A DNA stretch of 64,000 nt from Rheinheimera sp. SA_1. GTDB lineage: Bacteria > Pseudomonadota > Gammaproteobacteria > Enterobacterales > Alteromonadaceae. A program made the translations under genes and the position numbers. Below are positions 25,750 to 35,053 of this stretch, one piece after another (the stretch's first letter is position 1; each line of letters starts with the position of its first letter). The stretch spans positions 1 through 64,000 of the forward strand of contig NZ_LXWK01000001.1 in NCBI RefSeq assembly GCF_001669775.1, given 5' to 3'. The notes below the pieces were generated by a model. That model saw only the letters and a list, made by a program, of their open reading frames with translations. It did not search any database and was not told the DNA's origin.

Positions 25750-27168
25750 CTACCGCCCGGCGAAAAACTTGCTACCTTGGGTCAGTTCAATATCGGCATC
25801 AGCTTTATTTCGCACCTGAAACTCGATATCCAGCACCGGTTTGGTCGCGTCGGCCGGGTCCAGGGATAAGCTGATCGGAATACCAGCTGTGTCGCCGCCT
25901 TTAATGGTGACTTCCTGCTCGCCAATCCAGCTTGCTTTTTCAATTCCGGTGAAACTCAGCACAAAGGTTTGATCTTGTTGTGATTTATTAATAATTCGGA
26001 TGGTATAGGTGTTTTCAATCAGTCCTTCATCTGTTTCACGGAACAAGCTGCCCCGATCACGGACAATATCCAGTTCTGCCGGCACCCGCGTCCACAAAGT
26101 AACGCCAAAGGCTGCAGTCACCACCACCAACACCATAAAATAACCCAGCAGTTTTGGCCGCAATATTTTGCTTGGTTTACCTTGCAGGCTATGCTCGGTG
26201 GTGTAGCTGATTAAGCCTTTGGGGTAACCCATTTTGTCCATTGTATCGTCACAGGCGTCAATACAGGCGCCGCAGTTAATACATTCGTATTGCAAGCCGT
26301 TGCGAATGTCGATACCGGTAGGGCATACATGCACACACAGATTGCAGTCGATACAATCGCCAAGCCCTTTTTCCTTGTAAGCTGCATCTTTACGGGCACG
26401 TGGCCCACGATTTTCGCCCCTGGCACTGTCATAAGTGACGGTGAAGGTGTCTTTGTCAAACATCGCCGACTGAAAACGGGCGTAAGGGCAAATATGGGTG
26501 CACATAATTTCCCGCATCCAGCCCGCATTGCCATAGGTACACACCATAAAAGTAATGACACAAACCATGGCCCAGAAGCTGGCGTTACCGCTGAAGAAAT
26601 CAATAAACAAATGTTCAACTGGGGTGAAATAACCGACGAAAATCAGCGATGTCAGCAGCGAAATCAGCAACCAGCTGACATGCGTGAAGGTTTTTTTCGC
26701 GACTTTACTGAGCGACCAGGGTTCTTTATCCAGTTTCATCCGCTGATTGCGAGTGCCCTGGACTTTTTCTTCGACCCAAATAAAGAGGAAAGTCCAGACG
26801 GTTTGTGGACATAAATACCCACACCAGACCCGGCCATAAAAGGTGGTGACAAAAAACAATGCATAAGCGGAAATAACCAGGATCCACGCCATAATGGTGA
26901 AATCCTGCGGCCATAAGGTCATGCCGAAAATATGAAACTTCTGCTCGCCGATATCAAATAAAATGGCCTGATGCCCCTCAAACTGCAGCCAGGGCAACAG
27001 CATAAACAACCCTAAAAATACAAACCCCATATAACGTCGGAGTTGTTGATGTAAGCCTTTGACCGCTCTGACATAAATCCGATCACGAGCCGGGTAGGCC
27101 GCGGCATCTTTCGGATTGTACATGTCTACTTTAATCGGAATGGGTTGATGCTTGGGTTGTTCAGTCAC
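25750..27168 (-). CDS. ccoG: Cytochrome c oxidase accessory protein CcoG
   Basis: A 472-residue inner-membrane iron-sulfur protein (also RdxA/FixG). It helps assemble cbb3 oxidase, probably by reducing copper on the way to CcoN. Membrane helices occupy about 45-65, 90-112, 160-180, 190-215 and 335-355. Two ferredoxin-type clusters are visible: CIDCNLCVHVCP and CINCGACIDACD. GYLCPQTVW and CTHICPYARFQS are further family motifs. The C-terminal periplasmic Ig-like domain covers about 370-470. The start is GTG at 27168 with GAGG seven bases upstream. No cco oxidase genes lie in the window. Confidence 0.95.
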   Translation of the reverse strand: MTEQPKHQPIPIKVDMYNPKDAAAYPARDRIYVRAVKGLHQQLRRYMGFVFLGLFMLLPWLQFEGHQAILFDIGEQKFHIFGMTLWPQDFTIMAWILVISAYALFFVTTFYGRVWCGYLCPQTVWTFLFIWVEEKVQGTRNQRMKLDKEPWSLSKVAKKTFTHVSWLLISLLTSLIFVGYFTPVEHLFIDFFSGNASFWAMVCVITFMVCTYGNAGWMREIMCTHICPYARFQSAMFDKDTFTVTYDSARGENRGPRARKDAAYKEKGLGDCIDCNLCVHVCPTGIDIRNGLQYECINCGACIDACDDTMDKMGYPKGLISYTTEHSLQGKPSKILRPKLLGYFMVLVVVTAAFGVTLWTRVPAELDIVRDRGSLFRETDEGLIENTYTIRIINKSQQDQTFVLSFTGIEKASWIGEQEVTIKGGDTAGIPISLSLDPADATKPVLDIEFQVRNKADADIELTQGSKFFAGR

Positions 27169-27242
27169 TTGTTACCTCGGTTGCTGCAACGGTTGTCACT
27201 TCAGCAGGAAGCGTCAACTGTCGGCGATTATAGCAGTAAATG

Positions 27243-27285
27243 TTGACAGATCATGGTCTTGGCAACCTCATACTGGATCTGTCAA
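27243..27285. repeat. Inverted repeat upstream of ccoG
   Basis: TTGACAGATC (27243-27252) and GATCTGTCAA (27276-27285), 23 bp apart, 75-117 bp before the ccoG start. It could be an operator pair or hairpin. The rest of 27169-27542 shows only a second short repeat, CTGTCA/TGACAG (27416-27434), and the promoter at 27471. Confidence 0.4.
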
Positions 27286-27470
27286 TGTTATCTTTAGTCG
27301 AATACTCATGGATTATGCAAAAGCTGAACCAGAACGGAGGTTGTCTGTAATTCATTGAAATAGATAAAAATAATACTTTTCTACTAAGGTTGTTGCCATC
27401 TTTGTTGATAGCTCACTGTCAACGACGGTGACAGCCTGCAGCCAGGTTCATCCTCGTCTTGCCAGAAGAT

Positions 27471-27498
27471 TTGGTATTTAGTGGATTCGCTGTACAAT
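27471..27498 (+). promoter_or_regulatory. Promoter of the 118-aa protein gene
   Basis: TTGGTA (27471-27476) and TACAAT (27493-27498) with a 16-bp spacer, 45 bp before the ATG at 27543. Confidence 0.5.
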
Positions 27499-27542
27499 AA
27501 AGCCGTGCTGAATGATTGACTGAAAAGATGTAAGGTGTAGTC

Positions 27543-27899
27543 ATGAAAAAACTATTGTGGATTATAGTCGCTGTATTACTTCTGGCGACGTTTTCGGACC
27601 ATCCGGTGCTGCTGCCCTACAAGCAAAAGCTATATGCTAAATTTACCGACACTACCCATAACGCCAGTCAGGTAAAAGCCGAACAAGCATTACAAAAACT
27701 GGCGAATCGTTTACAGGAGTTTGGGGCTACCTTGGGTAAAGGCCAACAAACTGAACTGCAAAAAGTCGGAAGCAGTAAAGCTGCTGTGCTGGAATTTCAA
27801 CAAGCTTACTGCATCGACCGCCAGTTCCACCCGCTGTTTTACGGCGAGCCGATCGGTAAAGTTTGTACCATTATTCAGGATTCAAGCCACGGGCTGTAA
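27543..27899 (+). CDS. Membrane-anchored 118-residue protein, unknown
   Basis: One N-terminal hydrophobic segment (MKKLLWIIVAVLLLATFS) serves as signal or anchor. A helical region rich in Gln, Lys and Ala follows (about 38-85), then two cysteines (about 90 and 108) that could pair in the periplasm. No family recognised. AAGGTG lies six bases before the ATG and a plausible promoter lies upstream. It ends 13 bp before an ERIC element. Confidence 0.65.
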   Translation: MKKLLWIIVAVLLLATFSDHPVLLPYKQKLYAKFTDTTHNASQVKAEQALQKLANRLQEFGATLGKGQQTELQKVGSSKAAVLEFQQAYCIDRQFHPLFYGEPIGKVCTIIQDSSHGL

Positions 27900-27912
27900 C
27901 TTCAGCCCGTGT

Positions 27913-28087
27913 TATACCCGTCATCCTTGAAGTTGCGGGGGTGTTGACTTCGTTTACTCGCTGAAGCGTCAGTCCGACTGGAACGCCAGCGCGGCCAGTC
28001 ACATAGAACGGCGATGCTCTTGGGTCGGGCTGGCGTTCCAGTCTCGCTCACTCGTCGCCTACCCGCATCATCAATGCTTTTGGGTAT
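27913..28087 (-). repeat. ERIC-type element, longest variant (reverse)
   Basis: 175 bp bounded by TATACCC and GGGTAT, reverse orientation. The tails and arms match the copy at 25554. The central hairpin is expanded further with a perfect inverted repeat ACTGGAACGCCAGC / GCTGGCGTTCCAGT around 27967-28043. It fills the gap between the 118-aa gene and the RHH gene. Confidence 0.85.
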
Positions 28088-28090
28088 TTC

Positions 28091-28438
28091 TTATTCAACT
28101 TTCTTCACCACCACAGATTTAACCGAAGTGGCCGCCGAACTTTGGTTTTGTTCGTTAACGCTCAAAATAAGCTGGCGGATTAACTTAGATTTAGACACGC
28201 CGCTTTCTTTACTTAATTTATTCAACACTTCGATAGCTTCAGCACTTAAGGTGAAAGTGGCATGCCGCATCGGGCCGCGGCTCAACAGATGTGTTGAGTC
28301 TTCGGCTGGTGCCTGCCGGATACTAACGATTTGGGGAATACCCATCGCATAGTTTTCAGCATCGGCAATAAATTCTTCCACGGTAAAAGTACGTTTATTC
28401 GATCGTGTTGAATTTTTTTTCAGATCGGTCAATGCCAT
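28091..28438 (-). CDS. RHH-like DNA-binding partner of the ParA homologue
   Basis: A 115-residue protein. The C-terminal half (about 60-95: HATFTLSAEAIEVLNKLSKE, SKSKLIRQLILSV) has the strand-helix-helix pattern of ribbon-helix-helix/CopG regulators. The N terminus is basic and probably disordered, as in plasmid ParG-type partners. Its start overlaps the end of the ParA-like gene by 44 bp, so the two are co-expressed. It probably binds DNA and stimulates or localises the ATPase. The target site is unknown. Confidence 0.72.
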   Translation of the reverse strand: MALTDLKKNSTRSNKRTFTVEEFIADAENYAMGIPQIVSIRQAPAEDSTHLLSRGPMRHATFTLSAEAIEVLNKLSKESGVSKSKLIRQLILSVNEQNQSSAATSVKSVVVKKVE

Positions 28439-29093
28439 CTTCTTGAATTGCCTTCATTGCCATCAGTTCAATAATTATGTCTTTGATTTCTGTAGCGGCT
28501 TTGCCATCCGGCTCAGTATCCATCACAGACATACCTTTTTCTTCGCTGTCGTCGTAGATGTTGCGGCTGTAAGTGACACCGTTCAGTACTCTTAAAGTAA
28601 ATGAACGTACCACTTCTTTGGCGTCCAGGATCCGGCTCGCCTGATTTGGCAACGACGGACATTGCGTCATCACGCAAGCGACAATCATATCCGGGTTCAC
28701 CACATTACAATTGCTGACCAGATCTTCCAGGTGTTCCAGCGTTTTTAAATCCCGACGTTTCGGTCGCAGCGGCAACAGCACATGTGATGCAACTGACATA
28801 GCTGAGCGCAATGCAACGCTGTCCTGTCCACCGCAGTCGACAATGACATAGTCATAATGGTGTTCCAGACTTTTCAGCTCGTAGCGGATTTTGCCGTACA
28901 TCTGCACACAGTTAATCCATTGGACATTGGGTGACAAATGGCGTTCCTGTACCCAATCCGACGTTGTTCGCTGTGGATCACAATCGACCAGAATCACATT
29001 AGCGTTCTTCTGGGTTGAAAAATACACGGCGATATTTTGCGCCAGGCAACTTTTGCCACTGCCGCCTTTTTCCCCACCGACTAACAAAATCAT
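28395..29093 (-). CDS. Orphan ParA/MinD-family ATPase
   Basis: About 232 residues. The deviant Walker A motif GGEKGGSGKS has the signature Lys9 and P-loop Lys14, followed by LVDCDPQRTTSDW and VIVDCGGQDS. Such ATPases position plasmids, chromosomes, chemoreceptor arrays or other cargo. I start at the ATG at 29093, eight bases after GAGG; ATGs further upstream are less well placed. It pairs with an RHH protein rather than ParB, as in small plasmid partition modules. The pair stands alone between an ERIC element and purT, without replication genes. Confidence 0.85.
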   Translation of the reverse strand: MILLVGGEKGGSGKSCLAQNIAVYFSTQKNANVILVDCDPQRTTSDWVQERHLSPNVQWINCVQMYGKIRYELKSLEHHYDYVIVDCGGQDSVALRSAMSVASHVLLPLRPKRRDLKTLEHLEDLVSNCNVVNPDMIVACVMTQCPSLPNQASRILDAKEVVRSFTLRVLNGVTYSRNIYDDSEEKGMSVMDTEPDGKAATEIKDIIIELMAMKAIQEDGIDRSEKKFNTIE

Positions 29094-29283
29094 GTACATT
29101 TCCTCATTGTTGCGACCACGACAATTCAGCACTGCTGTTGCAGAACTGCAGGTTGAGCTGAGCATAAGACCGAATATTCAATGTTGCTTATGATCAGTTT
29201 TACAGTGTAGGAGACAACCGGGCAGACTGGCAAAGTTTGGTTTGCGCTTTCTTTCGTTGTTGTGTCCTGTTAAAGCTCCATTT

Positions 29284-30465
29284 TTATAGTTCGACTTCGA
29301 TGGCAGCAATCACCCGCAAAGCTTTATCTACCGCGGCCTGTACTGTGTCGGCCTGAGCCAAACCCACACCAAGCCTGCGTTCGCCCTGAATTTCGGGTTT
29401 ACCAAAAATACGAATTTCAGTATCCGGCTCGGCCAGTGCCTGCTGAATATTGTGGTACACCATTTGTTGCGATTGGCCGCTAGCCAGCAATACCGCCGAG
29501 GCCGTTGGACCTAATTGGCGAATAACCGGGATTGGCAGACCTAAAATAGCGCGGGCATGCAGCGCAAATTCTGACAGATTTTGCGACATCAGCGTCACCA
29601 TACCGGTATCGTGTGGCCGTGGTGACACTTCACTGAACCAGACGTCATCACCTTTAATAAACAGTTCTACGCCAAAAACACCAAACCCACCGAGTGCAGC
29701 GGTAATGCTGCGTGCATAGTCTTCTGCTTTGGTCAAAGCTGCCACTGACATGGCCTGCGGTTGCCACGACTCGCGGTAATCACCTTTTTCCTGCCGATGA
29801 CCAATTGGGGCGCAAAATTGGGTGCCGCTGATAGAACATACTGTCAGCAACGTGATTTCGTAATCAAAATCAATAAAACCTTCGACAATGACCCGGCCTT
29901 TGCCGGCCCGGCCGCCTTCTTGGGCATAAAGCCAGGCGGCAGCTAAGTCAGCGTCACTTTTCAGCACCGACTGGCCTTTACCTGACGACGACATGATAGG
30001 TTTGACCACGCAGGGATATCCGATGGCGGCAACTGCTGCCAAATAGCTGGCATGATCATCAGCAAACTGAAACGGCGATGTTGGCAGTTGTAGCTCTTCG
30101 GCGGCAAGGCGGCGGATGCCTTCACGGTTCATTGTTAGATTGGCGGCACGTGCACTTGGGATCACGTTGAAGCCTTCGAGCTCCAGTTCCAGCAAAGTTG
30201 CAGTCGCGATGGCTTCGAGCTCGGGTACAATCAGATCAGGTTTTTCTTTGATCACCAATTGCCGCAGGGCTGCGCCATTTAGCATTGAAATGACGTAGTG
30301 CCGATCCGCGACTTGCATCGCTGGCGCATTGACATAACGATCCACTGCGATAACTTCGCAGCCGTAACGTTTTAATTCAATACAGACTTCTTTTCCCAGC
30401 TCGCCGGCGCCTAATAACAGCACTTTCGTGCTCGTCTGGCTGGCAGGGGTGCCAATACGGGTCAT
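29284..30465 (-). CDS. purT: Formate-dependent phosphoribosylglycinamide formyltransferase
   Basis: A 393-residue ATP-grasp enzyme that formylates GAR with formate and ATP in purine synthesis, matching E. coli PurT (392 aa) end to end. [17 protein letters not shown] opens the preATP-grasp domain. [15 protein letters not shown] and [14 protein letters not shown] are ATP-grasp segments, and [14 protein letters not shown] is the metal and substrate site. GGAG precedes the ATG by six bases. It is a single gene. Confidence 0.96.
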   Translation of the reverse strand: MTRIGTPASQTSTKVLLLGAGELGKEVCIELKRYGCEVIAVDRYVNAPAMQVADRHYVISMLNGAALRQLVIKEKPDLIVPELEAIATATLLELELEGFNVIPSARAANLTMNREGIRRLAAEELQLPTSPFQFADDHASYLAAVAAIGYPCVVKPIMSSSGKGQSVLKSDADLAAAWLYAQEGGRAGKGRVIVEGFIDFDYEITLLTVCSISGTQFCAPIGHRQEKGDYRESWQPQAMSVAALTKAEDYARSITAALGGFGVFGVELFIKGDDVWFSEVSPRPHDTGMVTLMSQNLSEFALHARAILGLPIPVIRQLGPTASAVLLASGQSQQMVYHNIQQALAEPDTEIRIFGKPEIQGERRLGVGLAQADTVQAAVDKALRVIAAIEVEL

Positions 30466-30648
30466 AACAACTCCAAACGCAATTGATCTGTGGGTGATGT
30501 GATCCCACGCCTGAAAAGATAGATTACCAAGAAAACAGCATCTTGCATGCAGTTTTTTACGAGGGAACGGACTATGTTGAAGGGATAATTTTTAGAGGCA
30601 AGAACAAACGGGAATACGATTTTGATACAGAGTGAAATAAGCACGAAT

Positions 30649-30682
30649 TGCAGTCATCGAGATATAAACCTCAATGACTGCA
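30649..30682 (-). terminator. Hairpin after the choice-of-anchor A gene
   Basis: TGCAGTCAT (30649-30657) pairs with ATGACTGCA (30674-30682), with GAG/CTC extending the stem inside. Only a weak T run follows on the minus strand. Confidence 0.5.
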
Positions 30683-30695
30683 GAGGTAAATATAT

Positions 30696-31817
30696 TTAAG
30701 CAAATTGTGGCTGCACAATTGCTGTCGAAGGAAACAATTGGCGACGGCGGAACCATAACAAGCTGGCCAAGGCCGCGAGGAACAACGCGACCACAGGCGG
30801 TGCTGCGACGTCTGGCGTACCATCATCGCGTGGTGTCAGTCGACCGACGTTAATCTGCGCATTACCAACCCAGGAGTTCGCAATTACCTGGCCCCAAATC
30901 GGTGCGGTCGTTGAGTGGATAGCTGCTTTTGGCGCCAGCACAGTACCAAAGACGTTTGATGCCAGTTTTACATTGCTTAAATCATTAAAATTAAACAGTA
31001 CTTGCTTGGCAAGTGGCGATGCATTGCGATCTTTACTGGTATCACCCGCAGTATTTACCCCGTTAAATTTAACGGTTTCTAATTTCAGCACAGCACAGCC
31101 GGTGTCACCGGTTTTACAAAAACCACCGTTGCTGTAATTTTTCATGGCGTATCCAGTGGTATTGCTGACATTAAATACCACCAACGCATCGGATTCGACA
31201 CCTTCGATATTAATGCCGTAAGAGCTGTCTAACATTTCTTGAGTTAATTCAAAGACGTAAACTTTATCAGCGCTTGGAACTGCCGGCCGGAAAGTTAAAG
31301 AAGCATTGGCACCCGGTGTGGTGGTGGCCGATGCGGTCATTGCGGCAAGCTGATCTGAGAGTGAATTTAAATGTTTAAATGCGGCGTCAAAATCGACCGG
31401 TAACTCAGACTTATTCACTTTGCTGGCGGTGCCGCTGCCAATCTTGTGGCCGTTGACCAAGGTGCCGCTATAAACGGCGGTGCCATGGTCGATGCCGGTA
31501 TTATGGATTTGCAGTCCGCCGCCTTGTGCATGCAGTTCGATATTGCCACCCACCACTAACGACGGGGTGCCTGGAGCATGCACCATATCGCCAACACTGT
31601 ATCCGGCATTGGTTTTATCGTGACTGTACTGATGAGGTTTCACGATAAAATTGCCACCGACCGCAATTCGACCCTGAGTGTCAGAAGACGACACCTGGAA
31701 GTTGTTCTGTACAAAAGCGTTATATTCGGCAGCCTGACCCAGATTGATCTGGGCAGCGAAACCTAAAGGGCTTAATAACAGGCTGAATACGGCGCTTAAC
31801 AGCGACAATTTTTTCAT
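30696..31817 (-). CDS. Choice-of-anchor A family protein with PEP-CTERM-like tail
   Basis: A 373-residue secreted protein: signal peptide (about 1-21), a beta-rich choice-of-anchor A domain (GRIAVGGNFIV, LVVGGNIELH, VFGTVLAPKAAI) and a C-terminal sorting tail. The tail has VAAPP, a hydrophobic helix (VVALFLAALASLLWF) and RRRQ, which resembles PEP-CTERM signals with AAPP in place of VPEP, plus about 14 residues more. Exosortases cut such tails and release the protein to the surface. The next gene upstream encodes PrsT of the same system. A NagR-like dyad lies 57 bp before the start codon. Confidence 0.82.
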   Translation of the reverse strand: MKKLSLLSAVFSLLLSPLGFAAQINLGQAAEYNAFVQNNFQVSSSDTQGRIAVGGNFIVKPHQYSHDKTNAGYSVGDMVHAPGTPSLVVGGNIELHAQGGGLQIHNTGIDHGTAVYSGTLVNGHKIGSGTASKVNKSELPVDFDAAFKHLNSLSDQLAAMTASATTTPGANASLTFRPAVPSADKVYVFELTQEMLDSSYGINIEGVESDALVVFNVSNTTGYAMKNYSNGGFCKTGDTGCAVLKLETVKFNGVNTAGDTSKDRNASPLAKQVLFNFNDLSNVKLASNVFGTVLAPKAAIHSTTAPIWGQVIANSWVGNAQINVGRLTPRDDGTPDVAAPPVVALFLAALASLLWFRRRQLFPSTAIVQPQFA

Positions 31818-31873
31818 AGCAGGACGTCCGGAATTGCTGAAATATTGCGCAATGATAACTGATCAAATAACTA

Positions 31874-31891
31874 AATGACAACGTTGTCTTT
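31874..31891. promoter_or_regulatory. NagR-like LacI-family operator
   Basis: An 18-bp site containing the perfect 12-bp palindrome GACAACGTTGTC (31877-31888). From memory the NagR consensus of marine gammaproteobacteria is AATGACARCGYTGTCATT; this site would differ at one position. It lies 57 bp before the choice-of-anchor A gene. Confidence 0.5.
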
Positions 31892-32044
31892 ATTAAATAT
31901 TTGCGAATGCCACGCTGTGGCTAACTACTGCGACAGTTATTAATTAAATCAATTAATTAGAGTTTCAACTAAATTAGATAAATACATAAAATTAAGAAAA
32001 TTATGTATTTAACGTAGCTGTTTTCGCGATGTTAGCGCTTACGG

Positions 32045-34819
32045 TCAGTCCAAGTTGGCATTTATCTTGTCTGCCAGCCGCTGTTCCGCTGGCTGCAGCG
32101 TTTTGGATTGAATTTTCTGCATTAAAGTCTTTGCTTCAGCCACCCGATTGAGCAGGCGTAAAGTCTCGACTAAGTGTAATTGAATCATCTGGTTATCCGG
32201 TGAGCGAATCTCCGCGTCCCGTAATACACCCAAGGCTTGTTCTGGTTTTCCTGAACTCGTTAATGCCCAGCCATAGGTATCAATAATTTGTGGATGTTGT
32301 GGCAGTAACTGATAAGCCTGGCTGGCAAATTTTAAGGCAGACTCTGGTTGTTGCGGTAGTAGCAAAAAAGCCAAATTATTCAGTAGGATCGGTTGTTTTT
32401 CTAAATCAGGTGCCTGTTGATACAGCTGCTGAGCTTGCGCCAGGTCACCTTGTTGGGTCATTAAATCTGCCAATTCCAACCTTGCCGCAAGGTCTGAGGG
32501 GTTTTGCTGCAGATAATCGGCCAATAGCTGTTGTAAGGCTTTGAGATCGCCGGCGGCACGATAGGCGGTGATTAACATGGCAAAATAACGTCGATCAGGA
32601 GTTTGTTGATATAACCCGCTTAGCAAATGGATCGCAGCCGGGTATTTGGCGGTTGCCAATAACAGATGTGCGGTCAGTTCCTGAAACTGTGCGGTTTCGC
32701 CGCTGTGTTGTTTCAGTTGAGCAAGCTGTTGTTTTGCCTGGTCGAATTTACCTTGTTGCAGCGATAGTCTGGTTTTCAGACTGAACAAATCACCGGCAGG
32801 GGCGGCCAGTTCCATCAGCCGTTGAATAGATTTTTCTGCCGCTTGATACTCGTTATTACGTAATTGTAAATCAGTCAGCGTTACCAGTTTTTGTGGATTG
32901 TCGTACCACAACCCAAACAAAATTTCTGTGTTGTGGCGCGCAAGTGCAGTGTTTTTCTGCAGCATCGCCAGCTTCACTTTCGCCTGGTAGATTTCTGGTT
33001 GCAAATCAGATTGTTGCTCCAGTTGCTGCAGTAACAACATGGCTTTTTCGGTCTGATGATCAGCGAAATACAGCTCGAGCAGTGCCAACCGTGCCGGGAA
33101 CAAACGGTTGTCTTGTGCCGATAATTGCTCCAGCGCTGTGATAGCGCTACTGACATCTCCTGATTTTAATGCCGCATCGGCCAGTAACTGCAAGGTCAGG
33201 CTGTCGTTTGGGACATTTTCCAGAATTTGTTGGTAATAACCGATGGCTTGTGTCCATAACTGTTGATTAAGTGCGATACCAGCCAGCGACAATAATGCCG
33301 GTTTAAAGGTTTTATCCAGTACCAGTGCTTGCTGAAAAAACTTGCTGGCTGCAGCGGAGTCGCCGCTGCGAAGTGTGACGTCACCGGCAAACTGGAAAAT
33401 TTCCACTTTTGACTGATCCAACTCCAGCAGTTTGCTGGCATTCGTTGAGGCTTCATTGATGCGGCCTGCTTCCAGTTGCAGATAACCCAACTGTAGTAAT
33501 TCAGCCAGTGGATTGTCGCTGGAAGTAGCGCTGGCCAGTACTTGTTGCGCCTGGGTCGATTGGCCGGCACGCACCAGTGCCTGGGCGTAAGACTGACGCA
33601 GTAAATCATCGCCGGGTGCTTGCTGATACGCTTTTGCTAGCAGCTGCAGTGCTTCGTCGTGTTTGTTTGCTGCTTGTAAAATTGTCGCGCCAATGAGCAC
33701 CAGATTTTCATCATCCGGGGTCAATGCTAACGCCAGTTTTACCTGGGTTTCGGCTTCACTCAACGACTGTAAAAAGAAATGACTTTGTGCCAGCAACTGA
33801 TGCACGCGGGCATTGGCCGGATACAACGTCAGATATTGTTTGAGTTTGCGGATAACCTGCGCAAATTGACCTTCGCTAAAGTCAAGAATGGCCGTAAGCA
33901 TTAACAGTTCCTGCTGCTCTTTTTGCTCGTTGGACAGTCCAGACAGCTGCTGTTGCACCTGTTTGATCATCCGGTCGCGCTCAGTACTATTGCCTTGCTG
34001 TCCGACTAAAGCGGCGTGGATCAATTGGCCATAAGGATTATTCGGATATTGTTCACGGAAATTTAAAACCAGCTGTAAGGAAGCGTCGATCTGACCGGTC
34101 TGTAGCAACAACTGAGCTTTGGCCAGCAAGGCAGCGGCGTCTTTTGGGTCTTTTTTCAGCAGTTGATCATAAATCTGCAAAGCTGCGGCGGGTTGTTGTT
34201 TCTGTTGCAACTGCGCCAATAAGTATTGCGCTTGACGGAAATAACCAGAAGCGGCGGGGACTTTGCGCAGACTATCGCTGGCTGCAACAGATTGTTGTTT
34301 AAACTGCAATTCTCCCAGTTCAAACCACACTTCGTCGGCGAGGGCGGCAAGCTGGGGATGTTGTAAAGCCTGTTGGAAAAACTGGTTCGCTTCGTTGAAC
34401 CGGCCGTTGGCTTTTTCGACTTTGCCTTGCATGATGAGATAAGCTGGCTGATTAGCAAACTGCTGATATTGTTTTAATAAGTCGTTGGTTTCGGCAGTTT
34501 TTTGTTGTGCCAGCAGCGCCCGCATTAAATCAAATACCAGTGGATCGGCTGCCGCACCACCCTGAAGTGCCAGTTGCAGCTCTTTTTCTGCGGCTGGCCA
34601 TTGCGCTGATTGCAATAATACCTGGCCGAGCAGTAATCTGGCTGGCAGGTAATCTGGTTGTTGTTGCAGGCTGTTACGAAGTTCCAGTTCTGCTTCCCGG
34701 AATGCTTGTTGCTGCATGTGTTGCAGCGCCTTTTCATAGGCACTGGCGGCGGTATTCGCGAGCAGCGGATGACTTTGCAAACTTAACCAGCAAACCAGCG
34801 GCAATAGATAAATTTTCAT
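32045..34819 (-). CDS. prsT: PEP-CTERM/XrtA system TPR-repeat protein PrsT
   Basis: A 924-residue exported protein made almost entirely of tetratricopeptide repeats (about 20), after a signal peptide (1-22, ending PLLA). The size, the opening AYEKALQHMQQQAFREAELE and ARLLLGQVLLQSAQWPAAEKE fit the PrsT family tied to exosortase XrtA and PEP-CTERM proteins, where it is thought to help exopolysaccharide or protein export. The ATG at 34819 has AAGGAGCC upstream. No exosortase or polysaccharide genes lie nearby. The next gene downstream encodes a PEP-CTERM-like protein, and both have similar operators. Confidence 0.83.
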   Translation of the reverse strand: MKIYLLPLVCWLSLQSHPLLANTAASAYEKALQHMQQQAFREAELELRNSLQQQPDYLPARLLLGQVLLQSAQWPAAEKELQLALQGGAAADPLVFDLMRALLAQQKTAETNDLLKQYQQFANQPAYLIMQGKVEKANGRFNEANQFFQQALQHPQLAALADEVWFELGELQFKQQSVAASDSLRKVPAASGYFRQAQYLLAQLQQKQQPAAALQIYDQLLKKDPKDAAALLAKAQLLLQTGQIDASLQLVLNFREQYPNNPYGQLIHAALVGQQGNSTERDRMIKQVQQQLSGLSNEQKEQQELLMLTAILDFSEGQFAQVIRKLKQYLTLYPANARVHQLLAQSHFFLQSLSEAETQVKLALALTPDDENLVLIGATILQAANKHDEALQLLAKAYQQAPGDDLLRQSYAQALVRAGQSTQAQQVLASATSSDNPLAELLQLGYLQLEAGRINEASTNASKLLELDQSKVEIFQFAGDVTLRSGDSAAASKFFQQALVLDKTFKPALLSLAGIALNQQLWTQAIGYYQQILENVPNDSLTLQLLADAALKSGDVSSAITALEQLSAQDNRLFPARLALLELYFADHQTEKAMLLLQQLEQQSDLQPEIYQAKVKLAMLQKNTALARHNTEILFGLWYDNPQKLVTLTDLQLRNNEYQAAEKSIQRLMELAAPAGDLFSLKTRLSLQQGKFDQAKQQLAQLKQHSGETAQFQELTAHLLLATAKYPAAIHLLSGLYQQTPDRRYFAMLITAYRAAGDLKALQQLLADYLQQNPSDLAARLELADLMTQQGDLAQAQQLYQQAPDLEKQPILLNNLAFLLLPQQPESALKFASQAYQLLPQHPQIIDTYGWALTSSGKPEQALGVLRDAEIRSPDNQMIQLHLVETLRLLNRVAEAKTLMQKIQSKTLQPAEQRLADKINANLD

Positions 34820-34852
34820 CAGCGGCTCCTTTCTCAGCAGGCGCACACTTTA

Positions 34853-34870
34853 AATGATAGCGTTGTCATA
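34853..34870. promoter_or_regulatory. Second NagR-like operator, upstream of prsT
   Basis: AATGATAGC-GTTGTCATA, an 18-bp imperfect dyad similar to the site at 31874-31891, 34 bp before the prsT start. It would differ from the remembered NagR consensus at two positions. Confidence 0.4.
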
Positions 34871-35053
34871 CGTAAAGTAGTGTTTCCGGCAGGTGAATGG
34901 ATGGTAGGACGTCCAGACAAGGATAAGATACATTTTATCGTTATCTGGGTATTAAGTGTGACATGAAGTGCCAGCAAGGTTTTGCCGGTGCAAGATCAGC
35001 GCTGCAGGCGTTAACTCAGTTCCCTGACAACTTAGACCAGTGGAGTATTTATC

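Noticed and set aside
25554-28087. Composite transposon bounded by the two long ERIC copies
   Set aside because: Both copies lie in the same orientation and enclose ccoG and a small gene; there is no transposase and no target duplication that I can see.
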